From Xanthomonas hortorum (GTDB lineage Bacteria; Pseudomonadota; Gammaproteobacteria; Xanthomonadales; Xanthomonadaceae): a DNA stretch of 64,000 nucleotides. The notes under the pieces were generated by a model. The model searched no databases and was not told the DNA's origin. It saw only the letters and a program-made list of their open reading frames with translations. Positions 17,985 through 27,246 of the stretch are shown piece after piece. How positions within the stretch are numbered: position 1 is the stretch's first letter; every line of letters starts with the position of its first letter. Made by a program: the position numbers and the translations under genes. Location of the stretch: the NCBI RefSeq assembly GCF_002940005.1, contig NZ_MDEF01000002.1, one strand, 5' to 3'.

Positions 17985-19372
17985 GCGGCAGAGGCCTCGC
18001 TGGTCAACGGTGTCGTAGGATGCGCGCACTCCGTTGCACCCAGAGTTGCCGTGCGCTTGCCCGGCTGCACGACCGTGTTCTTCGTCGCAGCGCCGGACGA
18101 CGCGCCATCGGCAGCAACACGCGTTGCCGCAGTGGCATCAACCCCAGCCATGGCGGCATCTGCCGGCTGCACCACAGCGGCATTCGCTGCTGCAGGCGCC
18201 ACTGTGCGACTCGCCGGTAGCGACACCGGCGCGGCCATCACCAGCGCCTCGCCATGCAACAGCGACTGCGCATCGGCAGGCGCTGCACGCAGCCAGCTAC
18301 CCCAGCCCTGCGGCTGCACCCACGCCGCACCGACCAGGCCAAGCAACAACAAGCCAGCCGCCTGGCTGCGCTGATCGGCACGCAGCGCGCGCAACAACAA
18401 CGCCGCCGGCACCCACAGCAGCAACAAGGCATCGAAGCCGGCCCAGCCGAAGGCGAACGACAACGCCGCCGCACAGACCACCGTGCCGGCACTGGCCACA
18501 ACGCCGCGCGTGAGCGCGCCACTGCGGCTGCGTGCCAGCAACGCCAGGATGGGGAAGCACACCGCCGCTGCCACGCCCCAACGCACGGCCGGCAACCAGC
18601 CTTCTGCATGCTCCGCCAAGGGCAGCGGCAGTGGATGCGCACTCTGCGCGATGCTGGACAGCGTCGGCCACGGCGCATTGAACACGGTCAGATTGACGTA
18701 GGCCCACATGCCCACCAGAAACGCGAACGGCAGATAGCACACCAGATAGAACGAGCCCGGCGCCTTGCGCAGCATCTGCGGCGGCATCACCAGCAGCAGC
18801 CACGGCGCCACCATCGTCGACAGTGCCAGGGTCTGCAGATCCAGGCACAGCAGGATGCACAACCAACCGGCGATACGCAGGTAAGTGAAGGCCTCTACCG
18901 GCGTCTGCAAGCGCCGCAGGGTGCGGCACAAGCCATAGAACGCGAGCAGGCCCACCGCCTGGCTACCGCCTGCGGCGATCGGCAGCAGAAATAGCGGGTT
19001 GCAACCCACCAGTAGCGTGAGCCCGCTGGCCCAGCCGCGCCCGAACACGCCGGCCAGATCGCGCCACAGCAGCGACAGGAACAGCGCATTAGCAGCCACC
19101 GCCACGAACGGCCACACCTGGAACGGCAGGTTCCAGCTGTGCAGCCCAAGATCGATCGCCCACGACAACAGCCCGGTCGCCGGCAAGCCTGCACCCGGCG
19201 CCATCGCCGGTGCGGCCGTGCCCACCGACTGCACCAACAACGGCTGGCTCAGCAGCGATAACGCCACCACGGCGACCAGAAACGCTGGTAGCCCGCTGTC
19301 GCGACGCGGTGTGACCGATTCACTCGTCGAGTGCGGCGCGACGCTCGTTTTCCGAATGCTTGCTGAGGCCAT
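17966..19372 (-). CDS. xagC: Polytopic inner-membrane protein of the polysaccharide cluster (XagC-like)
   Basis: A 468-residue protein with about nine to ten hydrophobic helices from residue 28 to about 365, then an Ala/Thr-rich soluble tail. No catalytic family is recognisable. It overlaps the synthase gene upstream by 53 bp and the lipoprotein gene downstream by 19 bp, so the cluster is translated as one unit. Position and topology match xagC of the X. campestris xagABC adhesion-glycan cluster as I remember it; the assignment rests on synteny more than sequence. A role in polymer export or modification is inferred. Confidence 0.7.
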   Translation of the reverse strand: MASASIRKTSVAPHSTSESVTPRRDSGLPAFLVAVVALSLLSQPLLVQSVGTAAPAMAPGAGLPATGLLSWAIDLGLHSWNLPFQVWPFVAVAANALFLSLLWRDLAGVFGRGWASGLTLLVGCNPLFLLPIAAGGSQAVGLLAFYGLCRTLRRLQTPVEAFTYLRIAGWLCILLCLDLQTLALSTMVAPWLLLVMPPQMLRKAPGSFYLVCYLPFAFLVGMWAYVNLTVFNAPWPTLSSIAQSAHPLPLPLAEHAEGWLPAVRWGVAAAVCFPILALLARSRSGALTRGVVASAGTVVCAAALSFAFGWAGFDALLLLWVPAALLLRALRADQRSQAAGLLLLGLVGAAWVQPQGWGSWLRAAPADAQSLLHGEALVMAAPVSLPASRTVAPAAANAAVVQPADAAMAGVDATAATRVAADGASSGAATKNTVVQPGKRTATLGATECAHPTTPLTSEASAACSNAF

Positions 19373-21250
19373 GAGTGGTCTTCTCCCAATAGAACGGATT
19401 GTGGATCAGCTGCCAGAGACCCTTGTAAGCGGCGATCGACTGCAACGCCCAATAGAACGGCACCGTCAGCGCGTAAGGCGCCAGCTTGAAGTAGTCGCGC
19501 TTGAACGCAGCCACCAGCGTGATGTAGATGAAAAACGCGTTGGCCAATAACAGATTGACCAGCGAGATGGTGGCCAGCCACGGCGGGAAGAAGCGCTCGA
19601 ACGCGTTTGTTCCGGTGACCGCCCAGACCAGATACAAGGCCCACAACACCGGCACGCCCAGCGCGGTAAAGAAGCCGCCGCCGATGAAGAACTGAAAGCC
19701 CCAGAAGCCCTTGAACCCGGTGCTGCGATACAGATGCACCGGGTCGCGCATGTGCACCAGCCAGGTCTGCATATAGCCCTTGAGCCAGCGCGAACGCTGC
19801 CGGATCCAGTTGGGAATGCTGACGTTGGCTTCTTCGAACGTGGTGGAGTTCACCACGTTGACGCGATACCCGTTCTGGATCAGCCGCACGCCCAGATCGG
19901 CGTCTTCGGTGACGTTGTACGGATCCCATGCGCGCACCTGGCGCAACACATCCAGACGGAAGTGATTGGAGGTGCCGCCCAGCGGAATCGGGATGCGCAT
20001 ATATTCCAGCGCCGGCAGGTAGAAGTCGAACCAGAGCGTGTACTCCAGCGTGAACATCCGCGTCAGCCAGTTCTCGTCGGCGTTGTAGTAGTTCAGCCGC
20101 GCCTNNAGTTCAGCCGCGCCTGGATGCACACCACATCCTTTTCGGCCTTGCGGAATGCCGCCACCACACGCTTGAGCTGATCCGGCTCGGGCTTGTCTTC
20201 GGCGTCGTAGATGGTGAGCAGCTCGCCACGCGCAAAATGCAGCGCGTAGTTGCAGGCCTTGGGTTTGGTCTTGGGCTGCGACGGCGGCACCCGGATGATT
20301 TCGAAGAACGCTTCCAGCCCGAGTTTCTTGGCCGCATCGATGGTGTCGAAGTCGTCTGCTTCCAGCACCAGCTTCACGTCGAGCTTGCTGATCGGATAAT
20401 CCAGTTTGCGCAGCGCGTTGGCCAGAATCGGCAGGACTTCCGGCTCCTTGTACATCGGCACCAGGACGGTATAGACCGGCAGGTCGTCGTCGCGCAGCGC
20501 GGCCACTTCGTCCTCGGTGACCTTGATGTCGATGCGGTGGCGCGAGCCGAACCACACCAGCAGCAGCTTCAGTCCGAACGTCGCAAGGAACCCAAGCGCC
20601 ACCAGCACATTGACCGTGATCAACGCCGGCACCGGAAACAGCACCATCGCGATCACCAGCACTGCGGCGATCGCCCACAGCGTGTATTTCTGCCCACGCG
20701 TCACCACCTGGCGCGCCGAGTACGTAGGCGCATGCGATGCGAGCAGGTTCAGTGCGTTGTCGGTGAGTTGCTCGTCGGCGTAGCGCTGCAGGCTCCAGAT
20801 GATGTCGAACTTGGCGGTGCCGACAAAACGCACCTCTTCGTCGTAATGCGCACGCGCCCAGGCGAACAGCGCCGGGTCGGGGTCGGCCACGGCCAGTACC
20901 AGCACGCCGTCTTCGCGCCGCCACGGCAACAGCAGACGCTGCGCGTAGCTTTCCAGATCGCCGGGGGTGAGCAGGTCCGGATCCGGCGGCTGCTGCACCA
21001 GGTCGATGAACTCAAGACCGAAGTGCGCGGCGACGATGGCGTAGAACCGCTGCGCCGGCACACCGCGCTGGGCCAGGATCACATCGCCCAGACGCGAGTT
21101 CCAGCGTTGCTGCAAGGCCAGCGCCGAGCGCAGCTGTTCGTCGGTGATGACGCCTGCCGTGACCAGCGCGCGACCCAACAGACCGCGTTCGCGGCCGATG
21201 TCCGGTGCCCGTCCCAGCGCTTCCATTTCGCAGGTGACCGTCATTGTCAT
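19320..21250 (-). CDS. xagB: Family 2 processive glycosyltransferase with N-terminal MshEN domain (XagB-like), split only by an assembly NN
   Basis: Inner-membrane polysaccharide synthase. Residues ~20-160 form an MshEN-type domain (LLGRALVTAGVITDEQL and HFGLEFIDL), as in GspE/MshE/NfrB, a candidate c-di-GMP sensor. Then come membrane segments and a GT2 domain with VLVPMYKEPEVLP, YDAEDKPEPDQLK, TEDADLGVRL and the processive QRSRWLKGYMQTW. Two Ns at 20105-20106 break the frame. Removing them together with the duplicated 15 bases beside them (17 in all) restores CIQARLNYYNA and one 637-residue protein. The gene is therefore probably intact. It lies six bases after the upstream barrel gene. Confidence 0.85.
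20090..20121. other. Assembly join: NN flanked by a 15-base duplication
   Basis: AGTTCAGCCGCGCCT occurs at 20090-20104 and again at 20107-20121, with NN between. This is the pattern left when two contigs with overlapping ends are placed side by side instead of merged. The 17-base excess is not a multiple of three and creates the apparent frameshift in the glycosyltransferase gene. Confidence 0.93.
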
Positions 21251-21256
21251 GTGTCC

Positions 21257-22285
21257 TTAGAACCGCCACCAGGCGGCCACGAATGGCCCGCCTGCAGCAG
21301 CGGTGTTGCGGCCCATCACCGGCTGCTGGTACCCCACCTGCCACTGGCTGCCGCCCGGCGCGGTGTACAGCGTGGACAGCTGCAGCTTGGTGAGGTCGTA
21401 GTTGGTGCCGGTGGCCACGAAGCCGGAATCGGCCGGAGTTCTGCCTTCGATAAAAGCGTCGTTACGACCGTTGCCCAGACCCTGAATCACGTTGAGCTCG
21501 CCGAGCAACAACCAGCTCGGAGTCAGGCTCAGACCAGTGGACGCGTCCACACGCACTTCGTCCGAGGCGGCACTGCCGCGCAGGCGAACTGCTCCGCCCA
21601 GATCGACGTAGCCGTTGCGGCCGCCCAGCGTGTAACCCCGCCCGCGGCTGTAACGCAGTTCCAAGCCATAGTCGCCAAGGCCCAGCGCCGGGTCGCGGCC
21701 CGGATTATTCGGATGGTAGGTCTTGCTGCGGCCATACGCCGGGATGCTAACCAACGCCTGCACCGAACTGCGCCAGACATCGTCCTGCGCGCTCGGCAGC
21801 GCGTAGCGCAGGCCGATTTCCTGATCTGCAAGACCGGTGGTGCTGGTGCGCGTACGGCCATCTCCGCCGTAATTGCTGAAACCGACGTCGGTGAAATAGA
21901 AATTGCCGATAAAACTGAGCTTGTCGGTCAGGCCATGCTCGACGTAGACGTTCAGCTGGTCCTGGCGGCTACGCCCGTTTCCATCGAATTGTTGGCCGTC
22001 ACCGAATGTGGTGCGGTGATGGCTATCGTCGAACCAGCCACGGCCATCGCTATGCAGCGCCTTGACGATCACCAGCGTGTCGCCCTGCGGCTGGGTCCAG
22101 GCACCGGCCAACGCCGTGCCTGGCAACGCGGCCAGCGCACAGCCCAGCGCAAGCGCCGAGGCAGATGCCAGCGGCAAACGGCGGAGGTTGCGGGTGAGGC
22201 GCGGCGGTGAAGCAGCCGAGCCGGAGTGCGGCAAGGCGAGGCACGACTGACGTACCCGCAAGCGCGGGTCGTTCTGTAAAGACAT
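21257..22285 (-). CDS. xagA: Outer-membrane beta-barrel protein of the polysaccharide cluster (XagA-like)
   Basis: A 342-residue protein with a long basic N-terminus and a hydrophobic signal ending near GTALAGAW. The mature part is a series of amphipathic strands rich in Tyr, Gly and Asn and ends in AAWWRF, a C-terminal Phe typical of outer-membrane barrels. It is the first gene of the tight xagA-B-C-lipoprotein run. I infer an export pore or polymer-binding porin. The start may be further in; the first 30 residues have no clear support. Confidence 0.7.
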   Translation of the reverse strand: MSLQNDPRLRVRQSCLALPHSGSAASPPRLTRNLRRLPLASASALALGCALAALPGTALAGAWTQPQGDTLVIVKALHSDGRGWFDDSHHRTTFGDGQQFDGNGRSRQDQLNVYVEHGLTDKLSFIGNFYFTDVGFSNYGGDGRTRTSTTGLADQEIGLRYALPSAQDDVWRSSVQALVSIPAYGRSKTYHPNNPGRDPALGLGDYGLELRYSRGRGYTLGGRNGYVDLGGAVRLRGSAASDEVRVDASTGLSLTPSWLLLGELNVIQGLGNGRNDAFIEGRTPADSGFVATGTNYDLTKLQLSTLYTAPGGSQWQVGYQQPVMGRNTAAAGGPFVAAWWRF

Positions 22286-22335
22286 TTGTACGATTCCTGA
22301 TGGGGGACCCGGAAGGGACAGGAAGCTAGGGGTTG

Positions 22336-22396
22336 ATCACACTTCTAGGCGAAACGTATCACATTTTCGGCCTGCCGCCATCACTGATTTATCACA
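22336..22396 (-). promoter_or_regulatory. Three phased TGTGAT half-sites upstream of xagA
   Basis: ATCACA (TGTGAT on the coding strand) occurs at 22336, 22358 and 22391, spaced 22 and 33 bp apart, that is two and three helical turns. TGTGA is the half-site of CRP/Clp-type regulators. The sites sit in the 129-bp AT-richer gap upstream of xagA. Regulation by Clp is an inference; no full TGTGA-N6-TCACA palindrome is present. Confidence 0.45.
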
Positions 22397-22414
22397 AATT
22401 TAACACTAGCGAAC

Positions 22415-23254
22415 TCATCTCTTTTGCAACAAACGCGGTACCTGCGCGGCGGCATGGGTCCAGATGGCAAGCCAGACGCCCAGCCGAGTCGCAAGCCCGC
22501 GTTGACCGGCCTCGAACTTGCGGAAATAGCGCCACAACCCGCGGTGCTTATGCCATTCGACGAAGAACGGCCGCGCCCGGCTGGAGACGCCGCGCACGTG
22601 CACCACCTGCAGATCGTTGGCCACCGCGACCAGCGCACCGACCTGGCGCGCGCGCCGGCACAGGTCCAGATCTTCGGCGTGCAGGCGGTAATCACCATCC
22701 CAGCCGTCGAGTTGGTCGAACAGGCTGCGTTGCATCAGCATCAAGGCCCCGGAGATGGCGTCCACCGGCTGCAAGGCCACCGCTGGGTCTGCTGGCACCG
22801 CCAACTGGGCGGCGGCACGCGGTGCACGCAGCATCGCGGCAAAGTCCGGATCGCGGCGGCGCACTGCGGCATCCGGCTGCCCCTGTTCGTCCACCTGCTC
22901 CACGCCCAACAGCACCGCCGGGTGCCCGGCCGCGCACGCGCGCAGCTGCACCAGGGTGTCGCGTTCGACCATCAGATCCGGGTTGATGAAGACCAGCCAG
23001 GGCGCCTGCGAGTCGCGGGCGCCTTGATTGCAGGCGGTCGCAAAGCCGGGGTTGTCGGGATTGGCGATGAAATGCACCCGCGCATCGGCCAGCGCATGCC
23101 GCTGCACGACCTCCAGGGTGTCGTCGCTGGACGCGTTGTCGACCACCCGGATTTCGCTGATGCCCTCGGCCGCGCGCAGCCGCGACAGGCAGGCATCGAT
23201 GGTGCTGCTGCTCTGATAGGTAACGACAACGGCGGCGATCTGGACAGGTGTCAT
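22415..23254 (-). CDS. Family 2 glycosyltransferase, rhamnosyltransferase-like
   Basis: A 279-residue soluble GT-A enzyme. It begins MTPVQIAAVVVTYQSS and carries VVDNASSDDTLEVV, NPDNPGFATACNQG, FINPDLMVERDTL (the metal/sugar-nucleotide site) and AEDLDLCRRAR. This layout is that of WbbL/rhamnosyltransferase-type enzymes that extend O-antigen or exopolysaccharide chains. It lies 129 bp upstream of xagA in the same orientation, so it could contribute to the same polymer or act in LPS. The donor sugar cannot be told. Confidence 0.85.
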   Translation of the reverse strand: MTPVQIAAVVVTYQSSSTIDACLSRLRAAEGISEIRVVDNASSDDTLEVVQRHALADARVHFIANPDNPGFATACNQGARDSQAPWLVFINPDLMVERDTLVQLRACAAGHPAVLLGVEQVDEQGQPDAAVRRRDPDFAAMLRAPRAAAQLAVPADPAVALQPVDAISGALMLMQRSLFDQLDGWDGDYRLHAEDLDLCRRARQVGALVAVANDLQVVHVRGVSSRARPFFVEWHKHRGLWRYFRKFEAGQRGLATRLGVWLAIWTHAAAQVPRLLQKR

Positions 23255-23652
23255 CCGGCAATTATCCCGTGCCAAGGCTGCGCAGCGCCATTGCCATCTC
23301 CATCTCCATCGCCGTCGTCGCTGCCGCCGCTCCTGCAAGGCCGGCATGACGGCCGCCTGCTTGAGCAGGCATACTGCGCGCCCGAAAGCCGCCGGGCGGT
23401 TTTCGGTAGCGCCGCCTGCGGCGCACCCCCTACACCTGATCCATGAGATGACGGCCAGCGACCTTTCGGTGTTGCGCTGCCTTATCAATCCATGCGTCGC
23501 GACCGCCTGATGGCGCGCGCGATGCAACGACGGCCTGGCAGCGCCGTCTGTGTCGTTGCCGGCGTGCGCGCCGGGTCTGGTGCATCGGCTTCGCTCTTTT
23601 GGTCTATACCACTGACGCTTCCTGTCAGCGCTCTCTTGCCGAGCGCGTGCCC
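23255..23652. other. Gene-free divergent intergenic region with hairpins
   Basis: About 400 bp between the divergent GT2 and kinase genes. It holds an 11-bp stem (23382-23406, CCGAAAGCCGC facing GCGGTTTTCGG, one wobble) and GCGCCG-CCTG-CGGCGC at 23410-23425. I see no coding frame. A TPP-riboswitch-like word at 23433 was examined and rejected. Confidence 0.6.
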
Positions 23653-24810
23653 ATGAGCACCGAGCATCAGGTGCATGGCATGAGCCTGGAATTGGCGCTG
23701 CCGGACTGGCCGATGCTGACCGCCGACGAGATCCATCGCGTGTTGCAGCGTTTGTCCGGCCACGCCGGTGGCGAGGTGATCCGCTGGCATAGCGCACGCC
23801 CCTTTTCCGCCGCTGCATGCGTGGACACCGCAACCGGCACGCTGATCGTCAAGCGTCATCACCGCAGCGTGCGCACCGTCGCTACGCTGCGCGAGGAACA
23901 CGGTTTCATGGCGCATCTGCGCTGGGCCGGCGCGCCGGTGGTCGAGGTGCTGCACGATGCCCAGGGTCGCACCGCGTTGACGCAAGGCGATTGGGTCTAC
24001 GAAGTGCAACGCGTCGGCGCCGGGGACGATCTGTATCGCGATGCGTTGTCGTGGACCGCGTTTCACAGCGACCAGCATGCGTTCGCAGCCGGTGCTGCCT
24101 TGGCACGCCTGCATCTGGCAGCACAGGGATTCGACGCACCGCCGCGCGACACCAGCGTGCTGGTCGCCAACTTCAGCGTGTTTGCGCAGGTAGACCCGAT
24201 CCAGGCATTGGAACAGGCACTGTTGTCGCGTCCTGGCCTGGCCGCCGATTTTCAACAGCGGCCGTGGCGCAGCGATCTGGCTGCACATCTGCTGCCCTGG
24301 CACGCACAGGCATGGCCGTTGCTGTCGGCGCCCGGTGCGATGCCGCCACTGTGGACGCATGGCGACTGGCATGCCTCCAACCTGTTGTGGTGCACGCGGG
24401 ACGGGGACACCGAGGTCAGCGCGGTGTTCGACTTCGGCCTGTGCGATCGCAGCTTTGCGCTGTTCGATCTGGCCACCGCGATCGAACGCAATCTGATTCC
24501 GTGGCTGAATCTGGATAACGGGCAGCGCGCGCAACCGCAGCTGGACCAACTCGACGCACTGCTGGACGGGTACGCACAGCACTGCCCGCTGGACGCTGCG
24601 CAACTGCGCCTGCTCGCCGCCTTGCTGCCGATCGTGCATGCCGATTTCGCCTTGAGCGAGATCGAGTACTTCGCCGGCATCACCCGCTCGGCCGGCAACG
24701 CCGACATCGCCTATCACCGTTATCTGCTTGGGCACGCAGACTGGTTTGCCAGTGCCGATGGCCGGCGTCTGATCGAACACCTGCACGCACGTGCGCGCCG
24801 TTTGCCATGA
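23653..24810 (+). CDS. APH-family phosphotransferase (small-molecule kinase)
   Basis: A 385-residue protein with the aminoglycoside/choline/thiamine-kinase fold. The catalytic loop is LWTHGDWHASNLLW and the metal-binding Asp is in VFDFGLCDRSFALFDLA. TGTLIVKRHHRS is a likely ATP-binding lysine strand and LREEHGFMAHL follows. Its stop overlaps the TonB receptor ATG (ATGA), and a PnuC transporter follows, so I infer it traps an imported nucleoside- or vitamin-like compound by phosphorylation. Thiamine or nicotinamide riboside are possible; antibiotic resistance is less likely in this context. The start was taken at MSTEHQV. Confidence 0.82.
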   Translation: MSTEHQVHGMSLELALPDWPMLTADEIHRVLQRLSGHAGGEVIRWHSARPFSAAACVDTATGTLIVKRHHRSVRTVATLREEHGFMAHLRWAGAPVVEVLHDAQGRTALTQGDWVYEVQRVGAGDDLYRDALSWTAFHSDQHAFAAGAALARLHLAAQGFDAPPRDTSVLVANFSVFAQVDPIQALEQALLSRPGLAADFQQRPWRSDLAAHLLPWHAQAWPLLSAPGAMPPLWTHGDWHASNLLWCTRDGDTEVSAVFDFGLCDRSFALFDLATAIERNLIPWLNLDNGQRAQPQLDQLDALLDGYAQHCPLDAAQLRLLAALLPIVHADFALSEIEYFAGITRSAGNADIAYHRYLLGHADWFASADGRRLIEHLHARARRLP

Positions 24811-27011
24811 GCGTTTTTCTTTCTTCTTTTCGAGTCTTGCGCATGCCTGTGTCCCCCACCACCCTGCTCTCTCGCTGCCCGCTCGCGCTTGCACTGGCGC
24901 TGTGCATCGCCACGCCGGCGTTGGCGCAACAACAACCCGACGATGCAGCGGTCCAACTGGATGCAGTGAACGTGCGTGGCGAGCGTGCCGATGCAAACAC
25001 TGCATTGACCGGATTCGGTGCCACGCGCCTGCTGGATGCGCCGGCCTCGATCGCGGTGTTCGATCGCCAGCAATTGCTCGATCGTCAGGCACGCGTGCTC
25101 AGCGAGGTCTTGCGCGCCGATGCCTCCGCAGGCGATGCGTATGCGCCGATCGGCTACTACGAAAACTTCGTGGTGCGTGGCTATTCGCTCAACGCTGCCA
25201 ACAGTTACCGCATCAACGGCCTGAGCGCGGTGGGCGAGCAATCCATTGCGCTGGAAAACAAACAGCAGGTGCAGTTGCTCAAAGGCCTGGCCGGGCTGCA
25301 ATCCGGTGCCAACGAACCGGCCGGGCTGATCGACTACCGCACCAAGCGGCCCGAGCATGTGCGCAGCGTGACCCTGGGCACCGACGAACAAGGCTCGCGC
25401 TATGTCGCGGCCGATCTGGGCGACTGGTTCGGCGCCGAGCGCACGCTGGGTGTGCGCGTCAATGCCGCACGCGAAGACATCAACAGTTATGTCGACCATG
25501 CCGATGGCTACCGCAATTTCCTCTCGCTGGCCGGCGACTGGAAGATCAGCCCGCAATCGCTGCTGCAACTGGATGTGGAATACCAGCATCGGCAACAGCG
25601 CTCGGTGCCGGGCTATCAGCTGCTGGGGGGCACGCAGGTGCCGCGCGACATCGATGTGCGTCGTCTGCTCGGTTACCAGCCGTGGGCGCGGCCGGTGGAG
25701 ATGGATTCGCTCAATGCGCAGCTGCGTTACGCCTACCAATTCAACGACAACTGGCGCGCGACTGCCGAGGCGTCGCGCAGCCGCTCGGTGATCAACGATT
25801 TCTCCGCGTTCGCCTGGGGTTGTTATGGCGCGGCCAGCTGCGCCGACATCGTCACGCCCAACTTCTTCAGCGCGCAGGGCGAGTACGACGTTTACGACTA
25901 CCGCAGCCCCGACGACACCCGTGTGCACGATCAACTGCGCGCCACGCTGGAAGGCCATGTGGTCACCGGCATGCTGGATCACCGTCTGAGCATCGGCGGC
26001 GACTGGCTACGCCGCACCATTGATCGCTATGGTTCGGTCAACGAATTCGTCGGCAGCGGCAGCATCGACCGCGACCCGGAGGTGTTTGCACAAACCGACG
26101 TGGCATTGGACCCCAAGCAACGCCGCCTGGATAGCCGTCAACGCGCCTTGGTGTTGGCAGACCGGATTGGCTTCGGTTCGCAATGGGAGCTGTCGCTGGG
26201 CGCGCGTTATGTGCGGCTGGACGAGCGCGCGTTCGATCGCGACGGGCTGCTGGAACGACGCACGCGCAAGGACGCAGTGCTGCCGCAGGCGGCGCTGTTG
26301 TTCAAGCCGCAGCAGCAGGTGGCGTTGTATGCCAGCTACGCCAAGAGCCTGGCGGCCGGCGGCACCGCACCATGGTTTGCCGACAACGCCGATGAAATCC
26401 TGCCGCCCACCAATGCGTATCAGCTGGAAACCGGCGCGAAGATCGAACTCGATGGCCTGCGTCTTGGCGCAGCACTGTTCGACATCCGCCAGGCCTACCA
26501 GTTCACCCAACCGCAGGCCGACGGTGGCCTGCTCTACGTGCAACAAGGCCGCCTGCACAATCGAGGTCTAGAGTTATCGGCCGACGGCGCAGCCACCGAA
26601 CAACTCCGCATCTTCGCCAGCGTTGCGGCGATCCGTGCGCGTGCAGAAGACACCGACATTGCCGAGTACGAAGGTCATCAGGCGATCAACGTGCCCAAGC
26701 TGCGCGCCAGCGTGCAGGCCGACTACAGCGTGCCCGGCATCGATGGATTGGCGCTACTGGCAGGCGTGCAATACAGCGGGCGCAAGTTCGCCGATCGCCT
26801 CGGCAATGCCAGCGTGCCGGCCTATACCGTGTCCAATCTGGGCGCACGCTACGCCACTGCACTGGGCGGCTTGGCAACGACCTGGCGCTTGAACGTGGAC
26901 AACGTGTTCGACAAGCGCTACTGGCGCGATAGCGGTGAATACCAGGGCGATGCCTATCTGTTCCCCGGCGCTCCGCGCACTGCGCGTCTGACGGTGCAGG
27001 TGGATTTTTAA
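24807..27011 (+). CDS. TonB-dependent outer-membrane receptor
   Basis: A 734-residue active outer-membrane transporter. After the signal peptide (ending ATPALAQQQ) come a TonB-box-like stretch (DAVNVRG), a plug domain (LLDAPASIAVFDRQQLL, YYENFVVRGY, LLKGLAGLQSG) and a 22-strand barrel ending in LTVQVDF with a terminal Phe. Translation may start at 24807, coupled to the kinase by ATGA, or at the ATG at 24843, which gives a cleaner signal peptide. The ligand is unknown. Linkage to the kinase and PnuC suggests a vitamin-type compound rather than a siderophore, although the plug resembles siderophore receptors. Confidence 0.92.
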   Translation: MSVFLSSFRVLRMPVSPTTLLSRCPLALALALCIATPALAQQQPDDAAVQLDAVNVRGERADANTALTGFGATRLLDAPASIAVFDRQQLLDRQARVLSEVLRADASAGDAYAPIGYYENFVVRGYSLNAANSYRINGLSAVGEQSIALENKQQVQLLKGLAGLQSGANEPAGLIDYRTKRPEHVRSVTLGTDEQGSRYVAADLGDWFGAERTLGVRVNAAREDINSYVDHADGYRNFLSLAGDWKISPQSLLQLDVEYQHRQQRSVPGYQLLGGTQVPRDIDVRRLLGYQPWARPVEMDSLNAQLRYAYQFNDNWRATAEASRSRSVINDFSAFAWGCYGAASCADIVTPNFFSAQGEYDVYDYRSPDDTRVHDQLRATLEGHVVTGMLDHRLSIGGDWLRRTIDRYGSVNEFVGSGSIDRDPEVFAQTDVALDPKQRRLDSRQRALVLADRIGFGSQWELSLGARYVRLDERAFDRDGLLERRTRKDAVLPQAALLFKPQQQVALYASYAKSLAAGGTAPWFADNADEILPPTNAYQLETGAKIELDGLRLGAALFDIRQAYQFTQPQADGGLLYVQQGRLHNRGLELSADGAATEQLRIFASVAAIRARAEDTDIAEYEGHQAINVPKLRASVQADYSVPGIDGLALLAGVQYSGRKFADRLGNASVPAYTVSNLGARYATALGGLATTWRLNVDNVFDKRYWRDSGEYQGDAYLFPGAPRTARLTVQVDF

Positions 27012-27246
27012 AAAAAGTGCTCCCCCATCCGCCCTGCGGGGGCTTGCTCCGCAGGCGCGGGAAGAGAACAGCATCGGCGTTGTTGGTTTGGGTCTTTCTC
27101 TGGCGACATGCGGACAGCTGTGATCTGGCCCTGGTGTGCATTGCAGCTGCGATTCGCGCAGTGAACGACCTCCACCGGCTGCACGCACTGTCGCATCCGC
27201 ATCTTCCGCCCTTGCCGCCATTGATCCACTTTCCATCAGGCTTTGC

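Noticed and set aside
23433..23460. CACCTGATCC...GGCCAGCG resembling the 3' half of a TPP riboswitch before the kinase-receptor-PnuC genes
   Set aside because: The CTGAGA block and the 5' GGGGTGC half are missing and the spacing inside the 3' half is wrong. It cannot form the THI-box fold as read.
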